From assembly GCA_028456385.1 (NCBI GenBank), contig JALNQF010000444.1:1-29660 (forward strand): a DNA stretch of 29,660 nt. Reading direction: 5' to 3'. Source of the stretch: Ophiosphaerella korrae. Its lineage: Eukaryota > Ascomycota > Dothideomycetes > Pleosporales > Phaeosphaeriaceae. The stretch's first letter is position 1; the number at the start of each line of letters is the position of its first letter. Below are positions 1 through 11,159 of the stretch, one piece after another. A program made the translations under genes and the position numbers. The notes beneath the pieces are model-generated. The model was given only the letters and a program-made list of their open reading frames with translations. It ran no database searches and was not told where the DNA came from.

Positions 1-640
1 AGGTATAAGATAGATTTATAAAAGAAATCTAGAGACTAGTAGATAGCTACTACTTAGTAAAAGAATAGTAAGATAAAAAACGCTAAATACGTAAAGTAAA
101 GTAAACCTAGTAATATAAATTATTATATACTAATAATAATTAGGCGCTAATTATTATAGATCTAGTATTAATACAAGAACTATAATACTAGCTATACTTA
201 TATAACCTAAACTATCTACTACTATTATAGATAGGATATTACTATAATAACTACTTTACCTACTATTCTAATAAGATAAGATCTAGATACTTTCTTTATA
301 AAAGATCTAGATATAAATAAAACTAAGAAGAGTATATAAATATAAGATATAAATAATACTTATAAGATAAGTAAGAAGCTAAGTACTTTCTAAGTATAAC
401 TAAAGAAAATATAAATATAAGTAAGATACTTATAAATAACTAATATATTAATCTAATCTAGTAAACTTATATACTAGAGAAGTATAAATAATATAAAGAG
501 ATTAAGATACTCTAAAGATTTTAGTAAAGGATAAATAAAGATTATAAGATTAAGTCTTTTTAAGTAAATAGCTAATACTAGATATATATCTAGAAGCTAT
601 AACACTATTAATACTAAAAGACTTATTAAACTCCTAGTAA
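1..640 (+). other. Element 1, 5' remnant (gag or linker, unresolved)
   Basis: This stretch has no open frame and I recognise no conserved motif in it. It lies directly upstream of the protease remnant of element 1 and has the same RIP-like composition: TpA-rich, with almost no CpA or TpG. The reading frame of the protease continues upstream through roughly 480-640 with few stops, so that part is probably the gag-protease linker. I could not find CCHC zinc knuckles (or their Tyr-converted form) or an LTR here, so the 5' end of element 1 lies left of the window. Confidence 0.5.
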
Positions 641-3600
641 AGATAAGAAAAGAAAGAATAAAAGTATTAGTAGATTTAAGGTTATTTATAAACGTAATTA
701 TACCTAAAGTAGTAGAATAAGTAAGAGTCTAACTATAAGTAAAGAAGATACTATATCTAATCTATATTATAAATAGATAACTAATACTAAGAAACCTAAT
801 AGTTAGTAAAGAAGTAACTATAGAGATTATTATTTAAGGATATAGTATAAGGATTACTTTAGACGTATTAGTTTTAGCTAATAAAGATATTATATTAGGA
901 CTCTTATAGCTATAAGAGTTTAATCCTAGAGTTAATTAGAAAAACTAGAACCTTTTATTTAAAAACTATAAAGACGCACGTAAATCTAAGCCTACGTATT
1001 AGTAAGGTTTAATAGTAGATAAGAAGGTACTATATAAAATAGTAGCTTTAATAGTAACTTATTAAGAGAGAATAAGTAACTCTATAAGTACTAGTAAAGC
1101 GCTAGGTAAAGAAGTAAGAGTAGAGGAGTAACGTATAACTCCTAAAATCCTAGAATAATATAAGAATTTTAGCTACTTATTTATAAAAGAGATAGATATA
1201 CTAGTATTACCTAAGTACTAACTCTAGGACTATATAATTAAGTTATAGGAAAGAAAGGAGCTACTTTTTAGGCCTATTTACTAATTAATAGAGAGTAAAT
1301 TAGTAATACTCTAAGAAAGACTAAATAGAGACCTAAAGAAAGGATATATATAAGAATTCTTATTATTAGTAAGATTTCTAATTCTCTTTATACTAAAGAA
1401 AAAGAGACTACTAAAGATATACGTAAACTACTAAAAACTAAATAATATTATAGTAAAGGACTAATACTTACTACTAAATATAGATAAACTCTAAGATAAG
1501 CTAAGCTAAGCTAAGATTTTTATAAAGCTAGACCTAAAGGATAGATACTACTTAATAAGAATTAAAGTAAGTAAAAAGTAAAAGATAGCGTTCTAAATAT
1601 ACTATAGATATTATAAGTATATAGTAATACTCTTTAGACTAATAAATATACTAGTAATATTCTAAAGACTAATTAATAATATATTATAAGAATACTTAGA
1701 TAAGTTTATTATAGCTTACCTAGATAATATACTAATATATTCTAAAAAAAAGGTAAGTACGTAGAGTAAGTAATAATAGTACTATAGTACTTAGACTAAT
1801 ATAACTTATAACTAAAGCTAAAGAAGTATAAATAGTATAAGATAGAAGTAGAGTTTTTAGGATATATAATAGGTATTAATAAAGTTAAGATAAGCTAAGA
1901 AAAGATTAAAGTAGTAAAAGAATAGAAAGAACCTAAGATAGTTAAAGATATATAATTATTCCTAGGATTTATTAACTTTAACTAATACTTTATAAAGAGA
2001 TTTTTAAAGAAAGTACTACTACTTATAAAGCTTATAAGAAAAGATATAATATAGGAATAGAGAGTAGAGTAGAAATAAGCTTATAAAGAACTTAAGTAAG
2101 CTTATATTATACTACTAGTTCTAAAGTAATTTTATAGTAATAAGACTTTAGTAATTAAGACTAATATATCTAATCTAGCTTATAGAGTAATAGTACTATA
2201 AGAGTATAAAAAGAAATAGTATCTAATTATATACTATTTAGAGAAGTTTATAAAATAAAAAAAGAGATATAATATATATAATAAAGAGCTACTAGTAATA
2301 GTTAATATACTTAAATATTAGAGAGTATACGCTAAAAGTATAGTAAAAGTAATTATTAAGATAGATTATAAGAACTTAATATACTTTATAATAAGTAAGA
2401 AGTTAAAAGATAAGTAGATATAATAGTTAGAACTACTAAGATAGTATAAATTTAAGATTTAGTATATACTAGGTAAGGAAAATAGCTAAGTAAACGCGCT
2501 TAGCTAAAGATACAATATTATAAGAAAGAGATAAGTAGTAGAAGAAGCTATACTCTAAGATAATAAACAAGAATACCTAGTACTAAATATATAACTAGTA
2601 GAAGAGTAAGAAATTAACAACCTAGTTAAGATTATAAATAAGGTTCTAGAAGAATTATAAGAAGTAATTATATAATAATACTATAATAACTTAGTATATA
2701 AGTACCTAGAGATTATATAAACTATAGAACTAATCTAGAAAAACTATAGATTTAGTAAAATAAAGGAAAAAGTAATATAGTTTATTAAAGAATATATAGA
2801 TTACTAAAAGAATAAGTATAAGATATATATACTATATAGAGAAATATAAGTAATTAAGATACTTAAAGAACTATAAATAGATATTATAATAGACTTTATT
2901 ATAAAACTACTAATATTAAAAGACTTAGTAATAAGAATAGAATATAATATAATAATAGTAATTGTAGACTAATTTATAAAATACGCTAAGATAGAGAAAT
3001 TCTAAAGTAACTATATAGTAGATTAGCTAAGATACGTACTACTAGACGTACTAATATAAAGATATAAGATACTAAAAAGTATTATTAGTAATAGAGATAA
3101 GCTTTTTACGTCTAATTACTAGATAATACTACTTATAGTAATAGAGATAAAAAGAAAGCTATTAATAGCCTATTATCTATAGATAGATAGATAGATAGAA
3201 TAGACTAATAAAATATTAAAGATATACCTAAAGATTTATAGTAATTAGAAGTAGAATAATTAAGTATTACTATTACTTATAGTATAATTAGTATATAATA
3301 ATAAGTACTTAGAAGTAATAAGTAAAATACTATATTTTATAAACTATAGGATATACTCTAATTTATTTAAGAGAATACTACTAGAACCTAAGATAGAGGT
3401 AGTATTAGTTAGAGTAAAAGATATACAAGAACTCTATAATAAGATAAGATAGAAACTAAAAGAAGCTTAAAAATAAAGTATTTTATATATTAATTAAAAA
3501 TAAAAAATAGTACCTTAGCTAAAAAGAGAAGATAAAGCGTATCTTTATATAAAGAATCTATAGATAAAGTAACCTAGTAAAGGACTAGATTATATTAAGG

Positions 3601-3647
3601 TTAGACTATTTTTAGTTAAAGAAGATAATAAGCTAGTAACAAAAATA
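640..3647 (+). pseudogene. pol: Element 1 Ty3/gypsy pol remnant: protease, RT, RNase H, integrase
   Basis: This is a dead polyprotein that once copied retrotransposon RNA into DNA and integrated it. In order: protease active site at 673-684, where D-S/T-G reads D-L-R; RT from about 1200 to 2000, with recognisable KLN and KLDLKD motifs and the catalytic box YLDN at 1717-1728 (second Asp lost); RNase H at about 2150-2520; integrase from about 2650, with a HHCC-like finger, then the catalytic triad at 2892 (Asp), 3090 (Asn in place of Asp) and 3198 (Glu), spaced 66 and 36 codons; then a GPY/F module from about 3576. Many in-frame stops sit at former Gln, Trp or Arg codons. The frame changes by one base at the A8 run 1744-1751, just after the RT box. 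The integrase Asp-to-Asn change and the stops make it non-functional. The domain order RT-RNaseH-integrase is that of Ty3/gypsy, not copia. Confidence 0.9.
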
Positions 3648-3911
3648 CTAGAACTACTTAAAAATACTAAGGTATACTCTAAGTTCTATATAAGCTTACT
3701 AGAACTACTTAAAAATACTAAGGTATACTCTAAGTTCTATATAAGCTTACTAGAACTACTTAAAAATACTAAGGTATACTCTAAGTTCTATATAAGCTTA
3801 CTAGAACTACTTAAAAATACTAAGGTATACTCTAAGTTCTATATAAGCTTACTAGAACTACTTAAAAATACTAAGGTATACTCTAAGTTCTATATAAGCT
3901 TACTAGAACTA
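3648..3911 (+). repeat. In-frame 51-bp tandem repeat, five perfect copies
   Basis: Five identical 51-bp units start at 3648, 3699, 3750, 3801 and 3852. A partial sixth of about 9 bp begins at 3903, where the match fails. Each unit encodes 17 residues in the integrase/chromodomain frame, starting LELLKNTKVYSKF. One unit corresponds to the end of the GPY/F module, normally present once before the chromodomain. The unit contains no CpA or TpG, so it is fully RIP-saturated. Because 51 is divisible by three, the frame is kept across the array. Confidence 0.97.
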
Positions 3912-3949
3912 GCTAAGCTAAAAATACTAGTATAGTAGTAATTCTAATA

Positions 3950-4170
3950 TTAGAAAGAGGAGGATAACGAGTTTAAAGTTAAAGACCTATAGAGATATTA
4001 AGAAATAGGACGTAACGCCTTCTAAAGTATATAGTTTCTCTAGGAGTAGCTAGTAAAATAGAAAGGCTACCTAGTAAGTAAAAATATATAGGAACCTAAA
4101 GCTAATCTATAGAATTATTAGTAGATACTTAAGAAAGTAAGAAGTAAGTATAATATACTAAGATATATAG
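3950..4170 (+). pseudogene. Element 1 chromodomain remnant
   Basis: In the same frame as the integrase, from 3969, the translation runs E-F-K-V-K-D-L, then from 4050 L-V-K-stop-K-G-Y, followed by an N-stop-E-P run (the stop replaces Trp). This is the chromodomain pattern of a V-x-x-I/L start, LVKWKGY, NTWEP and a terminal acidic/Asn-rich helix, with Trp turned to stop codons. A C-terminal chromodomain after GPY/F defines chromoviruses; in that group it directs integration to methylated-H3K9 heterochromatin. The segment between LVK and the upstream strand carries a few extra residues. The domain is dead through stops but its outline is clear. Confidence 0.82.
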
Positions 4171-4436
4171 GATATATAAAGCTATAGCTAGGATATAATA
4201 GATATATTAGTAGAAAGAAGTTCTATAATAAACCTAACTATATAGAGCCTATAAAGCACTTTTAGTTATAATAAACTTATCTAATAAGCTAATAGTAGAC
4301 TAGATAGTAAGAAAAGAAGTAATATTAATAGTAGTAGTAGAATAGTTAAGAACTTACGCTAAAACCTTATTACTTTCTTACTTTAACTCTAACGCTAAGT
4401 ATAAAGCCTTATAATAAGTACGCTCTTTAGTAGATT
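4171..4436. other. Element 1 tail, no gene seen
   Basis: This is TpA-rich sequence between the element 1 chromodomain and the LTR of element A. It probably holds the 3' untranslated part of element 1 and perhaps the start of its 3' LTR, but with no second copy in the window the LTR edge cannot be placed. The last five bases, 4432-4436 (agatt), are the expected left copy of the target duplication for element A. Confidence 0.5.
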
Positions 4437-4819
4437 TATAATAGGGTGTTACTAGAGTTAACTTTTTAATAGCTTAAAAGGTATTAGTAGATTAAGAGGT
4501 AATAATAAAAGTTTATATAGTAATCTATAATAAGCTAAGAATAATATAAGATGTTTTATAACTATCTTAGTATTATCGCTTATAGTTAATAATTAGATTA
4601 CTAATACTATCCTAATAATACGTATTTCTACTAACTATATACTTGTCCTAATCTATAATCTATTAGTACTAAGAGTCTATAGATTATAGATTACCCTAGG
4701 TATCTTAATTATACGTAGCCTCCTAATTAAGTTTATATTCTTTAGAGTTATATAGATCTAAGCTAATTATTATAGAGCTAATTAGTTCTATCTATTATTC
4801 TCTTATTACTATTATAATA
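4437..4819 (-). repeat. LTR of element A (3' LTR)
   Basis: This 383-bp sequence is homologous along its length to the LTRs at 19241-19663, 25832-26254 and (reverse orientation) 16681-17109. On the plus strand it begins tataataggg, a RIP form of tgtaataggg, and ends ttataata, where the last TA was probably CA. It is shorter than its sisters because the internal inverted-repeat section has one pair of arms instead of two: taatctataatctat at 4649-4663 and its exact complement at 4679-4693. It is flanked on the right by a polypurine tract on the minus strand, so it is the 3' LTR of a minus-strand element. Confidence 0.9.
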
Positions 4820-4832
4820 CTATCTCCTTTTC
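4820..4832 (-). promoter_or_regulatory. Polypurine tract of element A
   Basis: On the minus strand the 13 bases abutting the LTR read gaaaaggagatag, a purine-rich tract in the place where plus-strand DNA synthesis is primed in LTR retrotransposons. The same tract (gaagaggagatag) sits at 19664-19676 in element B. Position and conservation support the call. Confidence 0.75.
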
Positions 4833-5440
4833 TAAGTAGGTCCTTGTTTATCTATCTTAAAGCTAAAGTTATTAATTTACTTTCTTTATTAATTTATAGT
4901 TCTTTATTACTCTCTATAGTTATTTTATCTATATATTATTACTATCTTCTTACTAATTATATATTACGTAATAGTATTAAGATATTTTCTTATTTCTATT
5001 ATACTTCCTCTAAGTTAAATCCTAAGTTCCTTCTTTATATTATTTCTATAAATAATAGTAGAGCTTATAAAGTATATATTTATATAAATATACGTAGTTC
5101 TTATAATATATCTAGTATCTCTCTTTCTAAGTATACGTTTATTATACTTATTTTTGTATCTAAACTTAATAATAATAGAGAAAGCTATTAACTAGACTTA
5201 AGAGAAATTACTATCTTAAATTATAGAGGCTAAAGCTAAGTGTAAGTAGATCTAGGAGCTTACGTAAAGTAAGCTAGTAAAGAATTAAGCTTATTTCTCT
5301 TATCTTTATAAAATAAAGGCGTTAAATAATAAGAAATTAGCTAAGTAGTTAGTAGCTCTAGAAGCTAAGCTAGACTTAGATAAGGCGTTTAATACTACTA
5401 TAGTAGATTTTATATTAGGCGTTTCTATTACCTCTCTATT
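4833..5440 (-). other. Element A region between chromodomain and 3' LTR
   Basis: About 0.6 kb is shared with element B (19677-20360) but absent from element E. No recognisable protein motif was found on the minus strand. On the plus strand 4844-5191 stays open for 115 codons, with a homologous shorter stretch at 19808-20035 in B. Both start at TTG rather than ATG, run antisense to the element and are mostly Ile, Ser, Tyr, Leu and Asn, as expected of AT-rich DNA. I treat the region as 3' untranslated sequence. It could also be a decayed C-terminal extension or a small extra ORF. Confidence 0.5.
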
Positions 5441-8400
5441 TATTAGTAGTAATATTAGTTCTCTTAGTTTACTACTAGGTATTCTAGAGAGTTTTAACTT
5501 TAGAACTCTTTTAGTTTCTTAAAGTAGTTAAGGTTATCTTCTAGTTCCTATATATTTTCCTATAGTTTCCCTTTCTTATCTATACTTATCTATTTTACTA
5601 GGTAGTAGTTCCTTCTATTATAGAACTATTATACTAAGATTTTTTTAACTTTCTATTCTTTTTATTCTCTATATATATCTACTTTATATACTAGTAGTTT
5701 TACTTCTTATAGTACTTATTCTAGTAGTACTATGTAAAATATTAGGTATATTCTTATCTTATTTAGTAGCTTTAGTTTAAATATAACTAGTATAATTTCT
5801 TTCTTAATTTTATATAGTCTTATCTTAACGTAATCTAATTTAGAACTTAGTTATTTACTCTTAATATTCTTTTATACTAACTATACTTTTTTTTTTTTTT
5901 AAATTAAGGTCTCTTTTTATATTTCTTATTATAGTATTTTACTATTTAATTATATAGGAATTCTACGTCCTATCTTAGTTAATTATATATATCTTTAAGT
6001 CTATTAGTAAAGTTTTCTTCTTTTAGAAACTAAGATATCTAATTTCTTAGTATCTAGTATACGCTAGGTTTAAATCTATAATTTATAAAGAAGAGTAATA
6101 CTCTTATTACTATATTCTTTACGCTATTATATACTAATTGTGCTATAAGTAGTAGTTATACCTAATTATTTTAGTTGTAGTTAAAGTAGTATCTTAAGTA
6201 TTATTCTACTATCTAATTTATTTATTCTAACTATCTATCTATTTATAAGTAGTATACTATAGATATTATATATTTAATTCCTAATTACGCTATTATTATT
6301 TCTTATAGTTTTAATATAAATTATATATTTCTATCTATAATAATCTTATCTAGTAGTCTATATTAACTAATTATAGTTCCTAAAACCTAATATATAGTAA
6401 CTTCTATCTTACTTTTCTCTTTATATAGTTTAAAGTATAAGTACTTTATAAGTTTATCTACTATTATTAAGATTCTATTATACTTAACTCTTAATATTAA
6501 GTTTTTAGACTTAAGTAACTTTGTAATAAAGTCTATTATAATAATTCTCTATAGTTATTTTAGTACTTCTACTAGTTATAGTATTCTATATAGTACGTAT
6601 CTATTATATTTATTTCTTTAGTATTCTATATAGTCTTGTAGTACTTCTATTACTAGTTATCTTACTTTTAAGATATAGTAATCTTATAGTAGTCTATCTA
6701 ATATTTTTTTAATACCTTAGTAACTATATACTAGTAATTTATAGAATTATTATATAAATTCTCTTTAAATCTTCTTTAGAATATATATTCTTCTATAGGC
6801 TTATACTAGTTTTTTTTTAATTTCTAGTTTTTCTATTTCTTTAAATACTTCTTATATTAATTTCTAAATCTATTTATCTAGCTTACTACTTATTCTTTTA
6901 AGTGTTATAGCTATCTTTAGCGTATTTAGGACTAAATATCTTTCTTTATTCTTAACTAGAACTATACCTATAGTACTTACTTCTTCTTATAAGTTTAGTC
7001 TTCTACTAAAGGCGTCTATAAATTAGTTATCCTTCTCTTTTATATATATAATTTCTATATTAAATATTAATAGAAATTCCTACTATCTTATATAGTATTA
7101 TAATAGTTCTTTATTTATTATAAATCTTATAAGATTCTTATAGTCTATATAGACCTTTATCTAATACTTTACTCTTTATAGGTATACTCTCTATTATTTA
7201 AATACTTTATAGATTACTAGTATCTCTTTATTATAGATTAGGAAGTTAAGCTCTACTATTTTTATCTTCTTAGAGAAGTATTTAACTAAGTATTCTTTTT
7301 TAGTCTTTAGGTTTTCCTATATTAGTGCTATTCTATAGACTAAATTAGATACGTCTATTTTTACTATTACTAGTAGATCTAGGTTATATATTCTAATAAC
7401 TAGGTTCTCTATAAACTTCTTTTTAATCTTATTAAATACTTTATTATATTCTTTTATCTATTTAAAAGGCGTATCTTTCTTTATAAACTTTATTATTAGT
7501 TCTATATCTTTAGACTATCTTACTATTAACTTTCTATAAAAGTTAGCTAGGCTATAAAATTATTATACCTCTCTTAGGTTTTTTAGTATTAGCTATTTAT
7601 TAATCGATTTAATCTTTTCTAGGTTAATCTTAATTCTTTCTAGTTTAATAATAAATCTAAGGAAATCTATTTCCTTTATATAGAATTTATATTTTCTTAT
7701 TTTAAGAAATAATTTATTATCTACTAGCTTTTCTAGTACTTTATATACGTATTATACGTGTTCTTCTTCTATTTCTAAGAATATAAGGATATTATCTAAG
7801 TATATAAATATAAACTTGTCTAAGTACTCTCTTAGTACTATATTAATTCTTTCCTAGAAGGCTACTAGCGCGTTTATTAGACTAAATAGTATAACTAAGT
7901 ATTTATATAGTCTATATTACGTTCTAAATACTATTTTCTATTTATTACCTTTTTTAATTCTAATTTAGTAGTATACGTTCTAGATATCTAGTTTTGTAAA
8001 GATTTTTACTTTACGTAGCTTATTTTATATTATATCTATTTATAGTAAAAGATATTAGTTCTTACTTATAATTATATTAGTTTTTCTAAAATCTACGTAA
8101 AGTCTCTTATTACTTATTTCTTTCTTATCTACAAAGATAAGTCTATATACTACTAAGGACTTAGATTCTTATATCTATCTTTTCTTTAGTACGTTTTTAA
8201 TAAATACTTATTTAATTTTTAATTTCTCTTCTATTTTTCTATAAACTAAGCTCTATCTAACGTTTTTATCTTCTTTAGTTTTTATTACTAAGTCCTATAA
8301 CTAATATTCTAGAAGATAGTCTTTAGGTTCTATAAGCTATTTCTCCTATTTCTTGTATTCTTCTAGGAATTCTCCTTTATAAGTAGTTATATTAGCTTTT

Positions 8401-10668
8401 AATATATCTATTTTATAGTAGCTAATTCTTCTTATTCTCTAATTAATATAGGGGTTAGTTATCTATAACTATAGTATCTCTAATATTATATCTTATTTAT
8501 TATTAATTGTTATTATATCTATAACTATATTTTTAATTGTTATTCTTTCTAACTCTAGTATAGAGGGTTTTATCTTAAACCTAATAGGTTCTTAGAATAG
8601 CTTTCCTTTAATTATACTTAGTTATTAAAAGTACTTCTTTATTATATACTATATTCCTTATATTTCTATAAACTTTCTTAATATAAAGTTTCTTATAGCT
8701 TTACTATCTATTATTAGTTATACTTTCTTTTTTTAGTAAGTTCTTATCTTAGTAATATATAGGCTTCTTATACTTTCTAGCTTTTCTTACCTTAGTATCT
8801 TTATAAATTATCTATCTTTTTAGAGCTATAGCTTTACTTTAAGTTTATATTCTTTATATTTTAGATATTTATTATACTTATATTTATACTATAGTCTTCC
8901 TAGGACGTATTTCTTAGATAATTTTAGTCTAGGCCTTATTACTACGTATCCTTCTTTAAGTATTACTTTCTATCCTTAGATATTTTCTACTAGAATTACT
9001 CTTATATAATTATAGCCTCTTCTTTTTATAGGCTATATATTATTATTTACTTTAGAGTTCCTATAGATAATATAGTTCTTATTTAGGTATAATATCTATA
9101 ATACTTTAAAGTATACTAGATATTTTAGATCTATTATCTTATTATCCTCTTCTTAGTATTTATTCTTCTTAGGTATATCTATTATTAAGATATAGTATAC
9201 TATTAGTACTCTTAGTATATAGGCTTTATTAATCTATTATATTTTTCTTATAAAGTACTTCTATTCTTTTTCTATAGGCGTCTTTCTTACTATAACTATA
9301 TACTATTTTATCTATTTTTAAAATAGTGTAAACTTTATTTCTTTAGAATTATATTCTTTTTAGTCTTTATATACTTTCTCTATACTTATAACTAGTAAGT
9401 ATTTCTAAATAAACTTCTACTATTTATTTTATTCTTCTATATCTATTATTATATAGCTATTATAACTATATATATCTAGCTAGGTATACTCTATACTTCT
9501 TATACTAACTTACTTCTTACTTTCTTATAGTCTTTTAGAGAAAGCTATAGTAGTCTCTTTATTTTATACTTATTCTTTAGCCTAGATTAATAGAGTCTAG
9601 GGTTCCTTCCCCTCTAAATTTTCTATTAGTAAGTCTATTATATATACTATTTCTTCTAACTATACTTTTATTCTTTTTTTTATTACTACTACTCTATTTC
9701 TTTATTATAAGAAGTATTTTACTCTTTACTTTCTAAAAAGATATATATAGTAGTTATATTTATAATAAAAGGTTTAATAGAGTATTATATATTATATTTC
9801 TTTACTCTCTACTACTTTCTTCTAAGGTTTAGCCTATACTTATAGTACTTCTTTCTTCTTCTTAGTTATTTTTAACTAAGTTTCTTTATCTTTCTTATAG
9901 TCTTTACTTTTATAGTCTTTTATATAGTATTCTAGTTTTCTATATTTATAGTATACTATATCTTTTTTTTTTTAAGATTAGTAGTTTTTTACGTAGTAGC
10001 CTCTCTTACTATAATTAAAGTACGTAATATCTTTATTTTTTCTTTTCTTTTTATCTTTATTTACGTTAAAGATTATAAAGTCTCTAATATCCTAATTCCT
10101 ATTTTAGGTACTATACTTATTCTTTTTCTATTCTTAAAGGTTATTATTAATTTAGATTACTTATTACTTTAGAGCTTCTAGTATTCTAGGTTTCTCTATA
10201 TATATTATTTTATATTAAATTTTTACGTTAAGTCTTTGTTTAAATTATAATATAAGGGCTAACTTATTCTATTCTATATTTTAGCTTAGTTATTTAAATT
10301 ATAATATATATTCTAGAATACTCTTACTTTATATAAGCTTTTTAAGTTTTTCTTTAGCTTATTAAGTAATATCTATATCTCTAAATACTACTCTTATTTA
10401 TTTAGTAAAGTATTTATAACTTCTAAAAATAGCTTTAGTTTTATCTTTCTAGGTTATTAGTAAGTACGTTATATAATCTATTTAATAAGGTTTATACTAT
10501 TTTATTACGTCTTCTTTAAGGTATAGTCTAATATATATTACTTTCTTTTCTTCTATATTAAAGTATAGTACTTATATATCTATTTAGAGTTATACTAAAG
10601 CTATAAAAGGTTTTAGTTTTTCTTTTATTTTATTAAACTTCTTAAAGACAAGTATTTTAGGTAGTTTC
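5441..10668 (-). pseudogene. gag-pol: Element A gag-pol remnant with chromodomain, 5' end missing
   Basis: Read on the minus strand this is the same polyprotein as in elements B and E. In order: gag C-terminal part ending in two zinc knuckles at about 10022-9910, all Cys/His ligands now Tyr; a long linker; protease at 8708-8697 reading D-S-K-A; RT with YLDN at 7802-7791; RNase H at about 7360-6970; integrase from about 6890, with first Asp at 6533; GPY/F; chromodomain starting near 5652. Knuckles, protease, RT and integrase core share one frame. A one-base deletion in the T14 run 5887-5900 (15 bases in B) puts the chromodomain out of frame: RT box to chromodomain is 2150 bases here against 2151 in B. 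Gag stops matching B at about 10668, so the first ~260 bases of gag, the leader and the 5' LTR are missing, probably because element C inserted there. Confidence 0.9.
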
Positions 10669-10726
10669 TATAAGAAAGTTATCTCTTATACCTCTTATTT
10701 TTATACTAATATTAGTAAGTTTACAA

Positions 10727-10806
10727 CTTACTAATATTGTAAACTTACTAATATTATAAACTTACTAATATTGTAAACTTACTAATATTATAAACTTACT
10801 AATATT
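10727..10806. repeat. 17-bp tandem repeat, four copies plus partial
   Basis: Units of 17 bp, cttactaatattRtaaa, start at 10727, 10744, 10761 and 10778, with a partial fifth at 10795. Copies 1 and 3 carry G and copies 2 and 4 carry A at the same position, so the array is also two copies of a 34-bp unit. An inverted, related stretch lies just upstream at about 10707-10725 (actaatattagtaagttta). Confidence 0.95.
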
Positions 10807-10836
10807 TAACTACTTTTCTACTTTTAGTTAGCGCTT

Positions 10837-10871
10837 AGTAAGCTACTAGGTATATATACCTAGTACTTACT
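10837..10871. repeat. Long palindrome (hairpin)
   Basis: Bases 10844-10865 form a perfect 22-bp palindrome centred on tatata. After one unpaired C (10843) the arms continue for six more pairs: agtaag at 10837-10842 pairs with cttact at 10866-10871. It could be a terminator-like hairpin, a protein-binding dyad in an LTR, or a by-product of RIP acting on both strands. Confidence 0.85.
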
Positions 10872-11159
10872 TAGATAGCTTTATTTACTATTTACTCTTT
10901 TTAGTTAATTATTAAAACTACTTTATTAAGTTATTTTATATAAAGTCTACTTTATATAATAGTAGATTTCTATAAATATTTTACTTCTATAAGCTTCTCT
11001 ATAACTTAGAACTATACTAGTAGCTTTTTTACTTATACTAAAGTTACTATAAGATAGCTAATTATAGCTAACTCTTAATTAAGCTTAGCTAGCTAAAAAG
11101 AACTATACTACTAGAAATTAGATTCTACCTTAGCTATAGTATACTAGGTAGCCCCTTAA

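Larger units (their letters stand above)
4437..10668 (-). mobile_element. Element A: same family as B, 5' end missing
   Basis: It is collinear with B from its 3' LTR to about codon 87 of gag. It is a direct-repeat copy of B, in the same orientation. The right break at about 10668 coincides with the start of the sequence assigned to element C. Confidence 0.88.

Noticed and set aside
4171..4436. 3' LTR of element 1
   Set aside because: There is no second copy in the window to define edges, and no TG...CA pair or terminal repeat could be recognised with confidence.
4844..5191. 115-codon open frame on the plus strand
   Set aside because: It begins with TTG, not ATG, is antisense to element A, lies in its 3' region, and has a composition (Ile, Ser, Tyr, Leu, Asn) typical of AT-rich translation. 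A related open stretch exists in B only because the DNA is homologous.
10727..10806. Possible CRISPR-like array
   Set aside because: The 17-bp units are directly tandem with no spacers, and the context is fungal retrotransposon DNA.
10844..10865. Palindrome as a replication origin or telomere-related site
   Set aside because: There is no supporting motif nearby, and a single palindrome in TpA-rich DNA is weak evidence.
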